Notes: generated from the sequence alone by a model not told the origin. 64,000 bases of DNA from Gnetum montanum (GCA_015680685.1 MNCI01025099.1:97710-161709); one strand, 5' to 3'; counted from the stretch's first letter, positions 20,976-33,339 are shown. Translations and numbers: made by a program.

Positions 20976-22440
20976 GCCCTATCATGACCTGGGAATTAAT
21001 AAGTGCTTTTTCATTTTCTTTTCATTTTTTTACATTCTTTTATGTTTTTCTCATTTTTTATACTTTCTCATTTCTTAAAATTTTTACATTCTTTAACATT
21101 TTTCATTCTTTATACATTTTCATAATTTTTACCATCTTTCCCATTTCTTTTATACTTTGTCTCAAACCCTTTGTAAATAAATTTTGATTATTAATAAAGC
21201 ACATTTAAATAAAGGCAAGATGTAGCCAAATAAGGTGAAAATTTCTCTATGAAATCAAGTAATAAGAGACTAATTATTTGCACAATGAGCCCATAGCATC
21301 CATCCATTCATTCAATAATGAGATGTTCTTACCATGGCCATAATGATATTGTATCCATCATCAAACTAAGAATAAACTTATGATTATTATGCTTGGACAA
21401 AAAAGTGAAGAACCAAGGAGGAATGAAAAGGGAGTGACATCAAGGGGGCTTATGGATTCTTTTTGGATTATTATTGTAAGTTCTATCATGTTACTAAGGT
21501 TGTATTATATCCTTGTAGACCTAATGAAAAATAGGAGTAAGAGTAAAATAAGTGCTACATTAAAAGGTTGATACAAATAACAAAAAAAAGGCACAAAATA
21601 AGTTTCTGGGGGTCCCACTAGAAAGACATGTTACCCATGCCTAAAGGTAGGTTCTCAAAAATGTAAAAATAAAAATAAAGTACCATGAATAAACTCCTGC
21701 CTTGGACAACATTCCAAGTGAAAATACTCCTTGCAACATTTATAGTTCTATGATTATAATTCCATGAGATGAAACAATGTGATGTCATTGGATGTGGTTT
21801 GGAAATGATTTGAATCTTGGATAAAAAAGCTAATGATTTTCTTAACCACTAATAAAACATAAGAATTTATTATGCCTATGGTAGGAAACCTCATGTCCAA
21901 TTTCTGTAACCCCTTCTAAGCCCATTTTATCTCACTGTTTGAATAATCATAACTTATGATTTTCTATAGCATAGTGTTATTTTCCCAATTTGGTGGTACT
22001 AATATGTGTGTGTTGCTAAACATGTATGCATTACATTTAACTCCTTAAGTGCCTAATGATAGTTTTAGGCATGGTTATACAAGGTAATTAAGGGCTAGGA
22101 CCTACTTGGGGAGGATCCACTTGTATAATTGTAGTATCTTATATCTCCCAAGAAATTCATATCTTAAGCCTTCCAATTTTAATAAATAACAATAGATACT
22201 TCCCATTTCATTTACACTATCCCTTCTAATAACACAACAATGTTGCCTTTCTCATTCATTTCAATAAGACCTCATATACTTTCATAGCCCAAGATTTTGT
22301 AATCATAGACTTTCAACATTTATTTTTCATAACTGAAGCATCATCTCCATTCAAAGATCCTTTCAACATGATGTATATCTTCTAACTATCCTATGGACTT
22401 AATTTTTTCCCAAAAAAAAAAAAACATTCATAAATTTTTA
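20976..22440 (+). other. RE-4 post-pol non-coding region
   Basis: T-rich tract (21000-21180) followed by AT-rich sequence collinear in places with 14530-15700 of RE-2 (for example AAGACATGTTACCCATGCCT at 21625). The F-rich frame 20963-21187 is explained by the T-rich tract. No gene supported. Confidence 0.6.
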
Positions 22441-22560
22441 TTTTTTCTATGGTGACATCATATCTATGATATCGCAAGAACCTATGATATTGCATCTACA
22501 ATGTCATATTTACACTATTGCATCCATAGAAACTATATATATTGTGAGGGAGTTGGAAAA
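22441..22560 (+). promoter_or_regulatory. RE-4 candidate internal promoter (U3-like block and TATA box)
   Basis: ATCTATGATATCGC, CTATGATATTGCATC and ACAATGTCAT repeat the motif type that fills the U3 of its LTR (16525-16610, 26020-26100). CTATATATAT follows at 22533-22542, 511 bp before the accessory ATG. Could instead be a remnant of an older LTR, but no LTR end is visible next to it. Confidence 0.5.
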
Positions 22561-23042
22561 ATTTTTCATTTCTAAATTTCATAAGAATGGAGTATTTGCC
22601 AATTTTTCTTTATAGCTAAGAGCTCTGACACTCCATCTTCTAGCACCCATAATTCACTCATTATTATCTTGATTTGTGTGATTTTTGAATCTATGTGATC
22701 CTTGAGTGATCACCTTAGTTGTGGGGGGTGTTAGCAAGGGAAAGGGAAATTTGAGTCAATTTTTTTTGAAATTTCTAACAACCAAAAGGTATTATAGGGG
22801 TAATTCTAAGAAAACATATTAAGAATTTCTTAAAGTAAATCACTCATGTTAAGGACAAAATAACTTCAAGAAGACTTCTAATTGATCATGCCACTCATTT
22901 AAAATGCTAATGAGGTTTTTATTGAAAAATTGTCTAACTCTACAATCATAATGAACTATGAACTTGATATAAGTAAGAGTATAATTAAGGTATCAAATTG
23001 TTTCTCATTTATGAGAATAATTTAGTGATTCCAAACCCTTAA
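22561..23042 (+). other. RE-4 leader between candidate promoter and accessory ORF
   Basis: AT-rich, no open frame of note. A G-run TTGTGGGGGGTGTTAG lies near 22719. If the promoter and the acceptor motif are used, this would be the transcribed leader with an intron. Confidence 0.4.
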
Positions 23043-23052
23043 TTGATTGTAG
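23043..23052 (+). promoter_or_regulatory. RE-4 3'-splice-site-like motif before accessory ATG
   Basis: TTGATTGTAG directly followed by ATGG. Same 10-bp motif as RE-6 (TTGATTGCAG). Confidence 0.5.
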
Positions 23053-25779
23053 ATGGTCCTAAAAAGAGAAGCACAAGGAGAGCTTCCATGATGAGTAAGC
23101 AAAAGATCATAAGGCTATGGAAGAGTACAAGTGAGCAAGTGAAATTCACAAGAAGAACAAGAAGGAAAAGAGGCATAATCCTTCAACATTCATCAAAAAA
23201 CTCCTACCATAAAGCAATCTACTCAAGGAGAAGTAGATGTTCCACCAATGCCTGTCTAGGAATAACAACTTATGCTATCACCTGAATGCCTTTAGGCTAT
23301 TTAGGAAAAATCCATCATGTCAATGGTCATTGTGGAACTCAACTTTTTTATGTTTTTGGAATTTTCTCTAGAAGTTTTTAATGTCCAAATTTAGTCATCT
23401 TCTTTATGGCCTACTCTGACAAAAAATTAAGAATGGCAACTAGGAGAAACACTCCAATTTTGAAAAAATTAAAAAAGATGATGCTACAGTTAAAATTGAA
23501 GGAATATCATTATCTTACATAGTTAAGGCAATCACAGAGGTATTGAATGTCCCTAATCAAGGAGCAAAGGTGGCATAGATATCAACTAGATCTAACACAG
23601 ATGCTGGGAAGCTATTGTTGTAGTGGGCATATGGCAAAGAAGCTAAAGAATACAGTGAATTGATTGTAGAAGAAAATATCTATTTCAAAATTGGCACTAT
23701 CACCTATTTCCTACTAAGAGATTAAATTGAATCTCTACATATGTGGCCAATGGCAATGCAATATTAATTAAAAAATTCAATGCAAACATCACTCACCTCT
23801 ACAGCATAGAAATCAAAAGGTGGTTCAAGGAGAAGAACATAGGGAAGTCAACACTTCCATTCCCTTGCCTTATCTAAAAGTTATGTAAATGAGTTAGCAT
23901 CCTATGGTATACAAATGATGAATTAAGGAAGGCATAGAATGCTTCTTCTAACAAAATGCTCAAGCCAGTGCCTTCCAGAAAGGACCAATTAGAAGAACAA
24001 CTAGGCACTGAGGAGACTACCAAAACCATAGGATAATAATAGCAACAACCACAAGTTCCACCACCACCACCACCATAAGATTACAAACCTTTAATGAGTC
24101 ATCTATAGCAAATTACAAAAACTATTTGTTTAGGAAGGAGAGAAGAGGCTAATCTATTCAAATTTATTAATGATGTAGTTAGACCAACCATTTCCGCCCA
24201 TCCTACCAATGGAAAAATATTATTGTAGTTAGGAGGAGAGGCCTAGTGGTCACAATAGATTCTTGAGAATGTTGCATCATTCTAAGTGGTGCTTGAATCT
24301 AGAGAAGGAGCCAAAATTGTGGTCATGTAGAAACATGATGCAACAAGAGTTGTAGTAGTGATCACAAATCACATCAAAGAATCTTTCAATGTACTTGTTG
24401 TACCTCTAGTAGATCTTACTGGATCTAGATATGCTTAAATGTTAGTTGGTACCTCTATAACTCCTACAGATCATGAAGATGTGTTAGATAGACTATTGTA
24501 GATAAGACAAGTTATGACAAATCTCTTTGATATTCCTAGTGATGTCACTACAACACAGTCTGAATTAATTTCCACCAAAGAAAAATTAATCATGATTGAA
24601 ACTAGGGTAGAGCATGTAGAGAATGAGCTTCATTGATTACAAGAAGAGCTTGTAGCCCTAAGCATAGAAAGGAGAGATCCAGCTCAATTCATAGTACCAA
24701 ATCAGATAGCACAATTTGGAACTGAGAAAATCAATTTCCTCCTTAAGAATCGTAAAGATATAGCAAATGAGAAACAAAATGTAGTATATAATGGTTTAGT
24801 AGCCAAAGCCCAATCATATGCCTATGCCAAAGCACTTGCTGCCTTACAAAAAGAAAACAAAAACTTGTTGTAGACAACATGAGGTTGACCACAATAGAAA
24901 AGAAAAAAAATTAGAAGTAAGTATCAATTAGTTGAGAGAGCAACTAATGAGGGTCAACTAAGATATGAGCCATCTTGCAAGAAAAAATAAAATCCTCTCT
25001 ATGGAGTAGGTACACACCATTAGAGAGAAATCAACTATCAAAATTAGCATGTGGAAAAATAAGGCTAAGAAACATGAAAGGCTCAAAGAATACTTCTAAG
25101 ACTACGTAGGAATGTATAAATAGATAAATAAGAAAGATATCTATATGGAAAAGGAAAAAATTAGTTTTATTATAGCACAAAATCCTAATTGGCAATCCAT
25201 CATGGACAACATGGCCCACATCTATCAAGCGAAATTGAAAAATAAAGACTTGTAGATAGAGAAATTGAAAGAATACATGGTGTTAGCAAACCTCCATTAT
25301 GCTAATTTGTCCATGTTAATAACAAGTAGGCCTATACATGAGCTAGAATAGTAAGTAGTAGCCACCTATGCCTTTTATGAGAAGGAGTTTGCAAATAGAA
25401 AAGATGCTCTATAGAAACTTCAAGTAGCAAACTTAGAACTAAAAGCAGTTAAGGTTGGCTACTAGAGAAAAAAAGATATAGCAGTGAATCTAGCTAGAAG
25501 ATTAACAGATTATCATGAACTTAGAGAAAAGGCCAAAGCTTTTGAAGAAGAGAGATGACAGTTTGCAGTATGGTATGTTAAAGCCAATTAGATGTTTCTA
25601 CAACTACTATGTAGAATGTAATAGATTTTTCTAACATTATTTGATTAACATGGATGGTACATGACCCAAGAATGAAAGAAGAGAAGTTGCAAGTGCTCCT
25701 AAACAGATATAAATTTAAGAAACTTAAGGACAAGGGGTAGAAACCTATGGAAGAGCCACCTTTTCCTAGAACAACATAA
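23053..25779 (+). pseudogene. RE-4 accessory ORF
   Basis: ATG at 23053; the open basic reading PKKRSTRRASMMSKQK needs one lost base near the start. The N-terminal domain (23600-23890) reads YGKEAKEYSELIVEENIYF and a LPFPCLI-like segment, shared with RE-6 and RE-7. It is followed by a Glu/Lys/Gln-rich coiled coil (24080-25560) with the signature KEYMVLANLHYANLSML (25270-25330) and the C-terminus EEPPFPRTT, TAA at 25777-25779. Numerous stops. No membrane segment seen. Function unknown. Confidence 0.72.
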
Positions 25780-25983
25780 GGACACACTCAATCTCACCAG
25801 ATTTAATGTTTTTTTTTAATTTTTTGTCAAAATTATCATGTCATGTGTTCATGTTTTATAAACTCCACTGTAGCACTAGATAGTCATGTATATAAAAGTC
25901 AATGTCATGTAAATCTACCTTTCAATTTTATAAGGAACTTCATCCTCATTTTGTTTTAACTTGAGAAAAAGTTTTAGTGAATC
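25780..25983 (+). other. RE-4 spacer before 3' PPT
   Basis: AT-rich untranslated sequence ending CTTGAGAAAAAGTTTTAGTGA. A similar CACTTGAGGACAAGTTTCTAG precedes the RE-2 LTR at 29750-29770. Confidence 0.5.
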
Positions 25984-25992
25984 GTGGGGGTA
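25984..25992 (+). promoter_or_regulatory. RE-4 3' polypurine tract (GTGGGGGTA)
   Basis: GTGGGGGTA abuts the 3' LTR start at 25993, the expected plus-strand primer site. Confidence 0.8.
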
Positions 25993-26907
25993 TAACAAAT
26001 TCAAACATTTTGTAGCAACGATATTATAGTTACGATATCGTATCTATGATGTCATAGATATGTTATCATATCTTAGCATATGTTATAATATAAATGATAT
26101 CACTAGATGTGTGCTAGCCTATATAAGCAACACTTAGGTGCACAAATTCATAGTAGCTTTGATAGCTTAGTAATAGAACTCTTTCAATTTGTTTTCTTGA
26201 ATTTAGTACTTAGTAGTGTGTGTCTACAATGTGGTATTTTGTAATTAAATGGAATTTTTATTCAGGGGTGATGTACTTGGATGCATTGCATGCACGATAA
26301 TAAAGATCAAGATTACTCTACATCATTGCAGAAACGCTTAGTTTTATTTTTGTTTCCATTTAGATTAATGTTTACTGTTTACTACTTTCATAGTTAATGT
26401 TTACCATTACTTGAAATTTACTTTTAATGTCATTAAGAGGAATGAGTATGAATTATTTCAAGCATGTAAGTGTAATTGCTTGGCAACCCAGTAGTACTAT
26501 TACTTGGTACATCCAGTAGTAATATCACTTGGTACACCTAGTAGTGTGGTACTTGGTAATCCCAATAGTAGTTGCATGAGGTCCAAGGTATGACCGGAAG
26601 ATAAGGACTAGCTGCTCATCGCATAGGCTAGTTTATATTTGTTTTACTATCATTTAGATTTAGAAACCTTTACTTTCACTTCATGTTTACTAGGAGCCTA
26701 TTGGCCAATTCAACATCAATATCATATGCCTCACCATGAGTTAAATCATACACATTGATTTTACTAACTCACATGGAAAGACAAAAATCACAAATGCTAA
26801 TCAATTATTGGTATAATCACATTACCTAATCTATGGAGTTTGATCAAGATTGCGTATGAACACTTGTATCTTGTATGTTTGGGTGTTGGATACTCCACTA
26901 CTCATCA
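25993..26907 (+). repeat. RE-4 3' LTR
   Basis: Starts TAACAAATTC (TG to TA change) and ends TACTCATCA. TATA box CTATATAAG at 26119-26127. It has an extra copy of the ACTTGG-TA-x-x-CCAGTAGTA-type repeat relative to the 5' LTR near 26490-26560. Confidence 0.9.
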
Positions 26908-29560
26908 ACAAGCTAATCTAGGTATGATGAGATCCTAAGACCAAGACCTAACTTGAAGGTCATAGTTACAGAAATGTGCTTGGAAAAAATATGGATCAAG
27001 GAGATTGAAAGCTCCATCTTGCAAAAGCTAAACTTCAAGCCATTCATGAAGTTGACACTAGAAGATGTCTAAACATAGCTACAAGGTCTCCTATGTGGTC
27101 CATTCTCTCCACTAGTGGGGAATGATACATGGAAGAGATATACCTCTTTTGGAACAACTAATAAGGAGATGCCAATGTCAAAATTAAAGATATCACCATC
27201 TCCTACTCTATTGAGGCTATTGTAGAAGCTCTCTGTCTACCAAATACTTTGGAAAAGTTGGTAAAAATATCAATGTAGGTGGATCCTGAGGCCAAGAAGG
27301 AATGGATCCAATGGTACTATGGAACAAGCTATAAGAATTATGGTGTCCTAAGGAAGGTGAAGAAAGCCTAATTCAAAATTATGGTATATCACCTTAATCC
27401 AATGGTGAGGCCAAGCAAGGTTGCATCCTTGCCTACCAAGGCATGTGCATCTCTAGGTGGAAAATTATCTATCAACCTACCATAACTCAACTTTCTTAAG
27501 ATATAAAAATATTTCAAGGGAAATGAGAAAGGAAAGAAGAGATTTTCTTTCCCATGCCTAATCAAAAAACTACGTAAGAGGAGAGGAATAGCCTACTATT
27601 TTAATGATGTGGTCTACCACACTTCTACCACATCTTGATAAGAGATGATGAAAGATAACACTATTGCCAAGATTTAAGATGAGGAGCAGCTATTGCCACC
27701 ATTACCTAAAGCATTAGAGACAATACCTAAGATGCTTGCAGTTGCTAAATAACTTATAAAAATTTGGGAGTAAAAGGTACAATAACAACAAGCCTTTAGA
27801 GATGGTGGAACATCATCTGTGTATCATCTAGTAATGAGACATTTAAATGAGATCACAAGGATCATCAATTAGCTAGACCATGAGAAGACACTACTATTCT
27901 TAGCATAGAAAAACTAGGCACCCATTTGTTCCAATCTTAGTACTAGAAAGATTACTATGTCCATCCTAGAATAAGTATTTCCTAAAATCTTTGGGAATGT
28001 GGTAGCCTTCTCTTTTATGCTAGAAGAAGGAGAAGGAATGATATTCCTAGTCATACCACACAAGGACCAAGAGATAATATTAGAGGTGGTGGCAAACTAA
28101 GTAGAATAAGCTCTAAATGCTCTTGCTACATTTGTACATTAAAATTGCTACCATGACAAATATAGGTGCATCAGCAGAATCAAAGAGTGGATGAGTGTTG
28201 TCCAACATGAGAAGGCATTGGTAAAACTAGTGGAAGTTAAGTAACCACTTCTGAAGATCCTTGATCTCTTGTAAGATATATCAACAAACCAATCATAGCT
28301 ACTAGAGATAAGGGATAAATTATTAATTTCCAATGTGCAACTCAAGAAGACCACTACTACTAATCAATAGTTGACTATAGAGGTTGTAGAATTAAGAGCA
28401 CATCTCTTTAATTCAACAATTCTCAAGCGAGAGCTAACTAGAGATGAAGCTTTTCAATAGCTTTAACAAAAATACCAAGAGGTCAATAATGTCAAGGAGA
28501 TGGTGATCTTTGATATAGCACTATTAGAGGTAATTGCCAACAACATTAACTATGACCTATCGTAAGTCCATAAGGAAAAGCTTTTGTTGACTTCAAATAA
28601 TCACCACATGTGAAATACTAAGTAGCAAAAGAATCAAATGGGAGTATATTCACTAGTAGTAAGAATAGCTTTCCAATGTAAACTTGAATCTGAAAAGGTT
28701 GGTTGCAAAAACAAGAATCTCTCAATGGAATAGGTTCAGACCTTTCATTAGAAAATTACTATTGGGATTGCTACCTAGAAAAATGAACCTCTAAAGTATG
28801 AAAAAGTAAAAAATAAAAATCATTATAGTGACCAAGTCATTATGCTTAAAGAAATCAATAAGGAAAAAATCAAGTTAACTAAGGCAAAGGTGAATGAGGC
28901 TATCTAGTAACTATAGTAGAGGGGTAATGCATGGTAGCCCATTTTCAATGGACTAAATGCATATAGAAAAATAAAAATATGCCTAAAAGAGTTACAAATT
29001 GAAGAGATGACTGAGTACATAAAGCATGCCAACCTCCAATATGCAAACTTAGCAATGCTAACCTTAGGGAGGTCTAGAACTAAATTAGAAAAGCAAGTGA
29101 CTTGCTCTTGCCTCCTCTACAAGGAAGAGTTCAAGCTTCAAAAGGAGAATAAGTAAAAGTTGAAGGTGACCAATGCAGAGCTTGAGGTTCCTAGAATCAA
29201 ATTCACTAATGATAGATCTATTGTTAAGCACCTAGCTAGACAAATAAATAACTATTAGAGGCTACAAAACCTTATCAAAATTATTAATGTTGAATGTAAA
29301 CAATTTGCTACTTGGTTCATCAACATGAAGGAAATGTTTCATTCACTGTCATGCTTGTGGGATATCCAAACACCAGCTCATATGGGCAAAGTCTCTTGGA
29401 CCATCTATGATCCATGGACAAAGAGGAGAAAATGAAGACAATCCTAGATACCTTCCAATTTTTGGTAGTAATAGTAGAACCATCACAATCTCTAGCAACA
29501 TCGAGGCATGATGAAAGATCCTTAGAGTCACAAGAGCCTCCACCTCCAAGCATTGTGTGA
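26908..29560 (+). pseudogene. RE-2 accessory ORF, 3' part
   Basis: Resumes after RE-4 (the first 5 bp are the duplicated target). The N-terminal domain (26980-27620) has LNPMVRPSKVASLPTKAC-like and FSFPCLIKKLRKR segments matching RE-6. A long coiled-coil part contains MTEYIKHANLQYANLAML (29005-29065) and the C-terminus SQEPPPPSIV, TGA at 29558-29560. Together with 16312-16505 the ORF is about 2.84 kb. Frequent stops. Confidence 0.72.
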
Positions 29561-29785
29561 AGACTTCAACTTGCTTTTGTCCATTCAACAAGAACTTTCT
29601 ATTTTTGTCCAAATGTCCAATTTTATTGTAATTTGCAAAAAATTTTGTAATTCGTAAAATATGGCATTAAGAATCGATCTATCAATTAGTTAATTAATAA
29701 AGTTGCATACTTTCCCAAATTTTGTAAGAAACATAATCCTATTTTTGTTCACTTGAGGACAAGTTTCTAGTTAGTTGTGTGAATC
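29561..29785 (+). other. RE-2 spacer between accessory ORF and 3' LTR
   Basis: AT-rich sequence collinear with 25780-25992 of RE-4. The PPT equivalent (AGTTGTGTGAATC) is degenerate. Confidence 0.5.
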
Positions 29786-29885
29786 TGATGAAACATTAAT
29801 AAGATGACTGCATCAATGCATTCCTGTCAATGTAGACATTAATAATCAAAACATTAAGCACAAACCACCATTAGTCAACAACAAC
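29786..29885 (+). repeat. RE-2 3' LTR, first about 100 bp
   Basis: Starts TGATGAAACATTAATAAG and runs about 100 bp before RE-5 sequence begins. The U3 style (GCATCAATGCAT, GTCAATGTAG) resembles the reverse complement of 51391 leftward. The other end of this LTR is 50598-51044. Confidence 0.6.
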
Positions 29886-30162
29886 ATTAGCATTGTGTCC
29901 TGTGGTAATAAAGCACTTTTATTAGCAAAAATAATGAAAAGTCACATAAAACTAAAGTAAAAAATATAAGAAAGTATATAATATTCCAGAAAGATAAAAC
30001 ATACTAACGATGTTGTAAAATTAAAATCAAGAAAATCAATACAGTGAAGAACCCCAAATGGGTAAAAATAAACAAAGTGTAAAATAAAACTGTGTAAAAC
30101 AAAAAAGTGAAAAACTAAGGAGCCATGTGTATGGTTAGCATGAATGGCCATCTCTTGCATGA
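29886..30162 (-). other. RE-5 post-pol tract and pol end (degraded)
   Basis: A-rich on the plus strand, collinear with 40280-40520 of RE-6. The pol-end motif is degenerate here (minus TCATGCAAGAGATGG near 30162-30148). Confidence 0.55.
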
Positions 30163-31412
30163 TTGAGTTGAAAGGAGGAGATGCAGAATATAGAGCATGG
30201 TTGTCCATCTAATGAGATAGTAGTTGCACTAGCTTGCCTTGGCTCCAGGAAAGCTTTCACTTATTGGATGTTGAATAATTGCTTTTTGTGTGGGCTTCCA
30301 AGTTTGTAGATTAACATGACCCTAGAGGAAAAGATTTTGTTAATTATATAAGGTTCATCCCACAACATTTGGAACTTTATTTTTTGAGGTACATGTGTGG
30401 GGTTCCAATAGAGAACCTTATCTTCATGTTGAAATTTTACTTTCTAGATTCTAAGGTCATGATGCTTCTTATTGTATAAATTGTGCACTTCATTTGAATA
30501 TGGGGCCACTAATTGATTTTCATTTAGCACATTTAGGTTGATCAATCTTTGTCTTTGTGCTAGGCTTAGGTCAAGGACCAAGTCATAGAGTGTTGAAAGT
30601 GTATGAAGCTCAGATTAGACTGGAAGTGTTGGAATTTTTCTATACACCAACTCATAGGGAGAATAGCCTATGGAGAGTTTCCACATGGAGCAGTAGTACC
30701 ATAGGGAATCATTTAGTTTTGTGCTCTAGTCTCTTCTATATTTGCTTACAATCCTTGTTAGGATCTGTTTGATCTACCTATTGGTAATTTCTTCTTGACC
30801 ATTGGATTATGGGTAATAGGGTGTTATTAATTCATGTTTTACCCCTAAGTATTGCATCAACTTCTAAAAGGTGGCACCTGTAAAATCAATTCCATTATCA
30901 GAAATCAGTGCATGTGGCATATGAAACCTATTTACAACATGTTGCTATACAAATTAAGTAGTAGTGGATGATGTACAGTTAGTGATGACTATTGCTTCTA
31001 TCGATTTGATGCAATAGCCAACTGCTATGATGATGTACATCTTTCCATTAGACATGGGTGTGATGGGACCCATGAAGTCTATGCTCCATATGTCAAAGGG
31101 CTCCAATGGTTGAATCCACTATTAAGGACCCTCTATTTGAGTGGTCATCCCACCATGTTGTTGATAGTGCTTAGAGGATCAGACAAATTGGTGGACATCC
31201 CTAAATATTATAGACCAATAGTATCCTACCATCAAGATTTTTATGATCATGCATCTCCTTGCATAGTGGCCTTTGCAAGGGCCTTCATGAGCATCCTAGA
31301 GAATGCACAATTGTTTCACACTAAGGACATACCAATGATCCAAGCCATCAATGCACACCTTGTAAAGGTGTCTGTTGATTTCCATGAAGTAATTAGCTTC
31401 ATGAAGAAATTG
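30163..31412 (-). pseudogene. RE-5 integrase
   Basis: Minus-strand homology to INT of RE-6: C-terminal EPYII (GPY motif, about 30340-30365), and the core with FMGPITP (31055-31075) and MEGP..WIQP. Zinc-binding region near 31230-31400. Broken by many stops; nothing longer than short open pieces remains. Confidence 0.72.
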
Positions 31413-31960
31413 TTATTTCTTTGTAATGTTTAGATTTTTTGGCATCTCTTGAGTGAGAAGATAAGTGAGGATGCCATCATACCATTTTGATTTGATGAGC
31501 ACTTGGTCATTTATTACTCCTATAAAGAGGAGTTTGTTTGGAAATTGATTAGAGAGCAGACTCTCATCCTCTTTATTATCCCATGTTAATTGAGAGAGGT
31601 GGTCAGTGATCACATTCTCAATCCCTTTTCAATCTACCATTGTGAGTTTAAATTCCTACAAGATCACGAGCCACTGCATCATACGGTGGCTCTCTGTTGA
31701 CTTATTCATTAGAAAGTGGATGGCACTATGATCTCTATGCACAAACACTTTGTAGCCAAGCACATAGTGCCTCAGTTGTGGTGTAATTCAATTATGCATC
31801 CATAATGCTTTGACTTATGTATTGGATGTAATATGGGAACTTCTTATCATCTAGCTACATAAGCACAACTCCCAAGAAATAATTAGATGCATCTGTCATG
31901 ATATGAAATGGCCTAGACCAGTCTGGTGCCCATAGAATTGGAGTTTCTATGAGTTTTTTC
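31413..31960 (-). pseudogene. RE-5 RNaseH region and INT N-terminal linker
   Basis: Minus-strand open piece at 31413-31613 reads ITDHLSQLTWDNKEDESLL, the conserved end of RNaseH. Segments HYVLGYKVFVHR and DASNYFLG occur upstream (31690-31900), with the first Asp of the RNaseH active site visible in DASN. Confidence 0.7.
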
Positions 31961-32874
31961 TTTAGCTATTGGAATGCATATTCGCACTCCTTGGTCTAGA
32001 TGAGTAGAACATATTTCTTTGTAAGCTTGACCAATGGCTTTGTGATCTTAGAGAAATTCTCTATAAACTATCAGTAGTAGCTAGTGTTTTTAAGGAATGA
32101 TCAAGCATATTTGAATATCTTTGTTTGGTGTGTGATTCCTTGGATGACCCTTATATTTTTTGGGTCTACCTAAATCCCTTTTTAAGAAATTCAATGCCAT
32201 AGTACTATGTCATCCTGGACCATTAAATAGCTTTTTTACTAATTGAGCCTAAGGTTTATTTCAACACATCTTTTCACTACTTGCTCAAGGTAATCCAAGG
32301 ATTGCTGAAATGTAGCCCCATAGGTAGAGAAGTCATCCATAAATAATTCTACCCCACTACCAATTTTTTGTTGAAAAATACTAAGAACCAGATGTTGAAA
32401 TGTTGTAGGGACATTGCACATATCAAACAACATCTTACAATATGCAAAAGTCCCCTAAGGACTTATGAATGTTATTTGAGCCTGATCTTCTGGCACAATA
32501 TAGATTTGGTTATAGCCACTATAGCCATCCAAAAAGCTATAATAGCAATGCCTAGATATGGTGTCTAACACTTGGTTCACAAATGACAATGGAAAAATAT
32601 CTTTAATTTTTTCCATATTCAATAGCCTAAAGTTGATGCAGACTTGCCACTTATCATCTTTCTTTGGCACAATTACAAGTGGGCTAGCCCACTCACTATT
32701 CTTGATTGGATAGATAAACCCAACCTTTAGGATTTGTTCTATTTCCTCTTTAACAATCTACTGCAACTTGGGGTTCAACCACCTTTGTGGCTACCTTCTT
32801 GGCTTCTTGGCCAGGTTGATGTAGATATAATGCTGGAATATACTTGGATCAATTCTAGTTAGTTTAGCATATGA
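31961..32874 (-). pseudogene. RE-5 reverse transcriptase (RT)
   Basis: Minus strand: MPKKDDKWQVCINFRLLN, FLDGYSGYNQI, GTFAYCKM and the catalytic box FMDDFSTYG (about 32321-32347), matching the family Y/F-x-DD. Then QQSLDYLEQVVKRC. Stops between the open pieces 32239-32433 and 32455-32670 and elsewhere. Confidence 0.85.
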
Positions 32875-33330
32875 CTAAGTAAAGGCCGTTGGCCATTTTT
32901 TGATCACCTTCAACAGTCTATGTTTTTTTTTGAGAGTAAGATTTGAGTTAATTATAACTAGCTTGCCATTTTTAAAAAATTCATACTCCATGTTAGCTAG
33001 CAAAGTTTTTAACTGTAGGGGCTCTAGCTTAAAATGATTAGGAATTACCAACTCTTTCCAATAGGTATCATCATCTTCGTCATCAGAGGCTTGGTGATGG
33101 ACTTGCTCAAGTTCATCCATGCCCTCAACATAAACACAATTTAGGCTCTGAGAGGGTTCCATGCATAGTGTGCTACTATCAAAGTTAGCTGTCAACCATT
33201 GGGTGCCCTCTTGTTTTGTGGTTGCTATATAGAGGCACCTTTGGATATCAGTTTCATGTGCATATTAATTACATGCTTTAATGAATGTACTTTTAATGGA
33301 TCATATTTTTTTGCACACAATTACATCCAT
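32875..33330 (-). pseudogene. RE-5 PR-RT linker
   Basis: Minus-strand open stretch 32875-33195: MEPSQSLNCVYVEGMDELEQ, FKLEPLQLKTLLANMEYEFF and LLKVIKKWPTAFT. It joins PR to RT as in RE-3 and RE-6. Confidence 0.75.
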
Positions 33331-33339
33331 TATCGTTGT

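Larger units (their letters stand above)
16506..26907 (+). mobile_element. RE-4: gag-PR-accessory retrotransposon without RT/INT
   Basis: 10.4-kb sense element with two LTRs (875 and 915 bp), PBS, gag, PR, pol-end motif, accessory ORF and 3' PPT. Flanks AAAAG (16501-16505) and ACAAG (26908-26912) make a 5-bp duplication with one mismatch. RT, RNaseH and INT are absent. Its LTR ends in GGTGTTGGATA-x-TCCACC-like sequence rather than GGGGTACCTCGCC, so it belongs to a second LTR subfamily. Confidence 0.88.
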
